DNA of 16,133 nt from Candidatus Aminicenantes bacterium UBA2199. Lineage in GTDB: Bacteria; Acidobacteriota; Aminicenantia; UBA2199. The notes under the pieces were generated by a model. It was not told the DNA's origin. It did not search any database and saw nothing but the letters and a program-made list of their open reading frames with translations. The stretch covers positions 108,711-124,843 of the forward strand of contig DCVB01000095.1 in assembly GCA_002327965.1 (NCBI GenBank), written 5' to 3'. Positions 13,116 to 16,133 of this stretch are shown here, piece by piece. Position numbers and translations under genes: made by a program. How positions within the stretch are numbered: the stretch's first letter is position 1; the number at the start of each line of letters is the position of its first letter.

Positions 13116-13769
13116 ATGAAAAAGAAGATCAGCCTGCGAGTGATCCGCAGGATCTCATTCTACTATGAGGCCTTGCTCAAGCTGAACCTGCCGGAAAACA
13201 CCTACATCTCCTCCAAAAAGCTGGAAGAAGTCACCGGCGTCTCCTGCAACCAGGTGCGGCAGGACTTCTTCTACCTGGGCATCTCCATCGGCAAGCAGAA
13301 GAAAGGTTACCTGGTCAAGAAGCTGTTCCGCGAGCTGAAAAAGATCCTCTCCATCGATCACGGCGCGCGCGTGATCATCATCGGCGCCGGCCGCATCGGC
13401 CAGGCCTTCTCGAACTACAAGCTGTTCAAGGACCGCAACATCACGGTGACGGCCCTGTTCGACATCAAGCCCGAGCTGGTCGGCACCCAGGTGGGCAAGC
13501 CCGGGCAGAAGAAGCCGGTCCTGCACATCGACCAGCTGGAAGCCTACCTTAACGAGAACCCCGACATCCGCATCGCCCTGCTGACCGTTCCCGAGGAGGC
13601 GGCTCAGGAGACGCTGGACCGGCTGATCGGCCACGGCGTCAAGGGCGTGGTCAATTTCGCGCCCAAGATCCTGAAAGTCCCGAAAGAGGCCCGCGACGTG
13701 CAGCTGATCAACGACTGCATCGGCACGTCGCTGTACAAGATCGTCTACCAGCTGTACAGCCGGAAGTGA
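13116..13769 (+). CDS. rex: Redox-sensing transcriptional repressor Rex
   Basis: A 217-residue Rex-family repressor that senses the NADH/NAD+ ratio and releases DNA when NADH binds. The N-terminal winged helix (1-75) carries the recognition segment SCNQVRQDFFYLG (43-55) and wing GKQKKGY, slightly different from the usual GKRGVGY. The Rossmann domain begins at RVIIIGAGRIGQA (85-97) and continues through ALFDIKPE, LLTVPEEAAQ and GVKGVVNFAPK, all typical; the C-terminal helix that swaps between subunits follows. Length matches the family (about 210). Rex commonly represses fermentation and hydrogenase genes in anaerobes, and an NAD(H)-linked hydrogenase locus lies about 9 kb away, so regulation of it is plausible but no consensus Rex site was seen at that promoter. 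It has its own promoter and is followed after 42 bases by the corC-like gene. The ATG has a GGGGGA sequence shortly upstream. Confidence 0.93.
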   Translation: MKKKISLRVIRRISFYYEALLKLNLPENTYISSKKLEEVTGVSCNQVRQDFFYLGISIGKQKKGYLVKKLFRELKKILSIDHGARVIIIGAGRIGQAFSNYKLFKDRNITVTALFDIKPELVGTQVGKPGQKKPVLHIDQLEAYLNENPDIRIALLTVPEEAAQETLDRLIGHGVKGVVNFAPKILKVPKEARDVQLINDCIGTSLYKIVYQLYSRK

Positions 13770-13811
13770 GCGCCATGATCCCTGCGTTTGCGACCGGGAG
13801 CTGAGGCGCGG

Positions 13812-15083
13812 ATGGACGGCGGCAACCTGCTCCTCCCCCTTCTGCTCTTCATCCTGCTGATCCTGGCCAGCGCCTTCTTCTCCTCGGCCGAGACCTCGGT
13901 GCTCACCATCAGCCGGGCCAAGCTGGCCCATCGCGCCCGCAAGAAGCACAAGCCGGCCCTGCTGCTGGCGCGGCTGCTGGAAAAGCCCGAGGAGTTCCTC
14001 TCCACCATCCTGGTCGGCAACAACCTGGTCAACGTCGCCGCCGCCTCGGTCTCCGCCTACCTGCTGACCCGCTTCTTCCGCGGCAGCGAAGCGACGCTGC
14101 TGCTCATCTCCAGCCTGCTGACCACGCTGATCCTGCTGGTCTTCGGCGAGATCACGCCCAAGTCCTACGCCTACCGCCATGCCGACAAGCTCTCGTTCCT
14201 CTACGCCCGCCCCCTGCGCTTCCTTTCCCTTGTTTTTTACCCGCTGGTCAAGGCGCTGGCCCTGCTTCCCAAGCTGTTCCACCACCGCCTGGCGGCGAAG
14301 GCCTGGGGCCGGAAGGAACTGAGCCTGGAAGAGATCAAGCAGTTCCTCTCCATGGAAGCGCAGCTGTTCCAACACCATCCGGAGACCCTGAAGATGCTCA
14401 CCGAGATCATCGACATCTCGCAGAAGGACATCAAGGCCATCATGACCCCGCGCGTGGCCATCAGCGCCATCAAGGAGGGAGCCGGCGTCCAGGAGCTCAA
14501 GCGCCTGATCCTGGATAAGGGTTTCTCAAAGATCCCCATGTACAGGGGAAAACCGGACAATATCATCGGCGTCATCGACACCCGGAAGCTGCTGGCCGCC
14601 GTCTTCACCGAGGGCATCGAGCGCCTGGACCTGAAGAAGATCGCGGCCAAGCCGATCTTCGTCTCGGAGTATTCGTCGTTGAACGCCATCCTCAATGAAT
14701 TCAAGAAGCAACAGCTGAACCTGGCGGTGGTGCTGGACGAATACGGCTCGACCATCGGCATCATCACGCTCAGCGACATCCTGCGCGGCATCCTGGGCGA
14801 TCTGGAAGTTCGCGGCCGGGGCATCCGCAAGCTGAGCAACAGCGTGTACCTGGTCAAGGGCAGCATGCCGGTGGAAGAGATCAACGACGAGCTGGACCTC
14901 GACCTTCCCGAAAAAAAGGATTACACGACCCTTTCCGGCCTGTTCATCTACGAGTATGGCCGGCTGCCCCTGGAGAATGCCCGCGTCCAGGTGAAGAACT
15001 GCCTGCTGGTGGCCAAGAAAATGGGCCGGCGCAAGATCGAGGAGATCGTCATCATCGGCCATGAAGCCCATCGCCCAGAATAA
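13812..15083 (+). CDS. CNNM/CorC-like transporter (DUF21, CBS pair, CorC_HlyC domain)
   Basis: A 423-residue membrane protein of the hemolysin C/CorC/CNNM family, linked in bacteria to Mg2+ (and Co2+) export. The N-terminal DUF21 domain (about 1-175) has hydrophobic segments at 5-25, 65-85 and 95-115 and the family motifs SAFFSSAETS and GEITPKSYAYR. A CBS pair follows (about 205-330; IMTPRVAISAI, ITLSDILRGILG), then the CorC_HlyC domain (about 340-415; VEEINDELDLDLP, TLSGLFIYEYGRLP). The ATG at 13812 has GAGG at 5 bases; an in-frame TTG at 13788 is less likely. It sits in an operon with rex and overlaps smpB by 23 bases. Confidence 0.92.
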   Translation: MDGGNLLLPLLLFILLILASAFFSSAETSVLTISRAKLAHRARKKHKPALLLARLLEKPEEFLSTILVGNNLVNVAAASVSAYLLTRFFRGSEATLLLISSLLTTLILLVFGEITPKSYAYRHADKLSFLYARPLRFLSLVFYPLVKALALLPKLFHHRLAAKAWGRKELSLEEIKQFLSMEAQLFQHHPETLKMLTEIIDISQKDIKAIMTPRVAISAIKEGAGVQELKRLILDKGFSKIPMYRGKPDNIIGVIDTRKLLAAVFTEGIERLDLKKIAAKPIFVSEYSSLNAILNEFKKQQLNLAVVLDEYGSTIGIITLSDILRGILGDLEVRGRGIRKLSNSVYLVKGSMPVEEINDELDLDLPEKKDYTTLSGLFIYEYGRLPLENARVQVKNCLLVAKKMGRRKIEEIVIIGHEAHRPE

Positions 15084-15522
15084 AAAAGCTTTCCACGACT
15101 ATGAGATCCTCGACCGCTTCGAGGCCGGCATCGCCCTCGTCGGCAGCGAGGTCAAGTCGATCCGCGCCGGCCGCGTCAGCCTGAAAGATTCCTACGTGGA
15201 AGTGCAGGGCGGCGAGGCCTGGCTGCTGCGCTGCCACGTCAGCCCCTACGAGCAGGCCGGTGTCTTCAACCACGAGCCGGAGCGCCGGCGCAAGCTGCTG
15301 CTGCATGACCGCGAGATCCACCGCCTGGACCAGAAAGTCCGCGAGCGCGGCTTCAGCATCGTGCCGCTGCAGCTGTACTTCAACGACAAGGGGCGCATCA
15401 AGGTCGAGATCGCCCTGGCGCGCGGCAAGCGGGAATACGAGAAGAAGCAGAAGCTGAAAGAGCGCGACATCCGCCGCGAGATGGACCGGGACGTGCAGAA
15501 ATTCAGGGACCGGAAGAAATAG
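15061..15522 (+). CDS. smpB: SsrA (tmRNA)-binding protein SmpB
   Basis: A 153-residue SmpB, partner of tmRNA in rescue of stalled ribosomes and tagging of unfinished proteins. Family hallmarks are present: AQNKKAFHDYEILDRFEAGI at the start, LVGSEVKSIRAGRVSLKDSYV, the HDREIHRL and YFNDKGRIKVEIALARGKREYEKK parts, and a Lys/Arg-rich C-terminal tail (KERDIRREMDRDVQKFRDRKK) that folds in the ribosomal decoding centre. Length is normal. Its ATG lies 23 bases inside the 3' end of the corC-like gene in another frame, so the two are co-transcribed and probably coupled. No tmRNA gene (ssrA) was seen in this window. Confidence 0.96.
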   Translation: MKPIAQNKKAFHDYEILDRFEAGIALVGSEVKSIRAGRVSLKDSYVEVQGGEAWLLRCHVSPYEQAGVFNHEPERRRKLLLHDREIHRLDQKVRERGFSIVPLQLYFNDKGRIKVEIALARGKREYEKKQKLKERDIRREMDRDVQKFRDRKK

Positions 15523-15690
15523 ATGTCAGATGACAGACGTCAGACGTCAGATGTCCGCAAGAGAAAATCATTTCACGAACTTGCCATCCAGCATGAATGA
15601 TAATGCCGAATAACGTCTTTTCCTGACCACCAGCGCCTAACGTCCATGATCTGTCATCCGTCTTCTGTCGTCTAACGTCTGACATCTTCT
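15521..15690. repeat. Intergenic inverted-repeat element built of CAGACGT-like units
   Basis: The left arm (15521-15557) is made of near-tandem TCAGATG/CAGACGT units; the right arm (15647-15690) is its degenerate reverse complement, with about 26 of 34 positions pairing and the first ten (AGATGTCAGA / TCTGACATCT) perfect. A spacer of about 90 bases with no gene separates the arms. The left arm starts within the smpB stop codon. The fold could act as a terminator or RNA-stabilising stem, and such TCAGACGTCAGA sequences recur as dispersed intergenic repeats that are often mis-translated as small proteins. No transposase is nearby. Confidence 0.6.
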
Positions 15691-15701
15691 TAAAAATGCA
15701 C

Positions 15702-15730
15702 TTGAATTTTCCCCCCGAGTCATCTACAAT
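15702..15730 (+). promoter_or_regulatory. Promoter of pilT
   Basis: TTGAAT (15702-15707) and TACAAT (15725-15730, 5 of 6) are 17 bases apart. GGAGG (15763-15767) follows, 5 bases before the pilT ATG. Predicted leader is about 36 bases. Confidence 0.7.
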
Positions 15731-15772
15731 CTATCATATGACCCGAGCGCTGGCCATTCCATGGAGGAAACC

Positions 15773-16133
15773 ATGCCGATCGTCAATCTGAGCCAGATAC
15801 TGACCTTCGCCGCCGAGAAGGGGGCGTCCGACATCCATTTCCAGGTGGGCTCCCCGCCCCTGCTCCGTCATCACGGCGAGCTCTTTCCCCTGAAGCACCC
15901 CCCCCTGGGAGAGGAGGACATGGTGGCCATCGGCCAGACGCTGGCCAAGTACGCCGACGCCGAGAAGTTCAAGAAGGAGATCCGCGATTACGACGGCTCG
16001 TTCGCCCTGGCCGACGTGGCCCGCTTCCGCGTGAACGTCTACCGCCAGAACGGGCGCTATGCCGCCGTGCTGCGCCTGATCCCCTTCAAGCCGCGGACCT
16101 TCCAGGAACTCAACCTGCCCAAGGTGCTGGAGA
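15773..16133 (+). CDS. pilT: Type IV pilus retraction ATPase PilT, N-terminal part (cut by window end)
   Basis: The first 120 codons of a PilT/PilU-type secretion ATPase that powers pilus retraction in twitching motility. The visible part is the N-terminal PAS-like domain: ILTFAAEKGASDIHFQVGSP at 8-27, LLRHHGELFPL, then ARFRVNVYRQNGRYAAVLRLIP and TFQELNLPKVLE leading to the ATPase core. Walker A, Asp box, Walker B and His box lie beyond the edge. The ATG at 15773 has GGAGG at 5 bases and a good promoter upstream. PilU is the main alternative and cannot be excluded from this fragment. Confidence 0.88.
   Translation, partial: MPIVNLSQILTFAAEKGASDIHFQVGSPPLLRHHGELFPLKHPPLGEEDMVAIGQTLAKYADAEKFKKEIRDYDGSFALADVARFRVNVYRQNGRYAAVLRLIPFKPRTFQELNLPKVLE

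Noticed and set aside
15503..15685. A 60-codon minus-strand frame in the repeat after smpB
   Set aside because: Its residues (SDVRRQKTDDR, HLTSDVCHLTS) are direct translations of the repeat arms, a known type of spurious protein; no ribosome-binding site.

Overview
The window is GC-rich bacterial DNA (roughly 60% by eye) with tightly packed genes. It looks like an anaerobic or micro-oxic fermentative bacterium: there is part of an NAD(H)-linked [FeFe]-hydrogenase locus with its accessory genes, a Rex-type NADH sensor, a thioferritin-like DPSL protein, a tricorn-type protease and type IV pilus PilT. The mix of tricorn and M24 peptidases, Rex and a dispersed TCAGACGTCAGA-type intergenic repeat would suit a fermentative Acidobacteriota/Aminicenantes-like lineage. 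That placement is inference; no 16S or other decisive marker is present.

Left part (1-4059, minus strand, read right to left). A sigma70-type promoter at 4083-4111 drives a six-gene operon: a two-zinc-knuckle protein of unknown function, a stand-alone DRTGG protein, a DRTGG protein fused to an anti-sigma/RsbW-type ATPase, a divergent [FeFe]-hydrogenase-like (HydS-like) iron-sulfur protein, a NuoE/HndA-type [2Fe-2S] subunit, and the start of a NuoF/HndC-type NADH/FMN subunit cut by the window edge. The last two are electron-input subunits of a NAD(H)-linked hydrogenase. The catalytic HydA is not in view and probably lies beyond the left edge. The four upstream genes look like a sensory module that reports H2 or redox state. 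This is the most interesting part of the window.

Middle (4060-8235, minus strand). A gene-poor stretch of about 300 bp is followed by a CPBP intramembrane protease, a membrane-anchored LytTR regulator, a DPSL/thioferritin and a FabH-like ketoacyl synthase. DPSL and the synthase each have a clear own promoter; the CPBP gene has a weaker one overlapped by a perfect inverted repeat.

Right part. A tricorn-type protease (minus) and an M24B Xaa-Pro aminopeptidase (plus) are divergently transcribed from a 121-bp intergenic region with facing promoters, a plausible peptide-degradation pair. Then a plus-strand operon rex - CNNM/CorC-like - smpB has its own promoter, and smpB overlaps the gene before it. 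After smpB comes a degenerate inverted-repeat element, then a promoter and the first 120 codons of pilT, cut by the right edge.

Promoters were found by eye. Seven of the eight proposed have -35/-10 hexamers spaced exactly 17 bp apart (the CPBP one is 16), pointing to a conventional housekeeping sigma factor. I saw no tRNA, rRNA, CRISPR array or insertion sequence.
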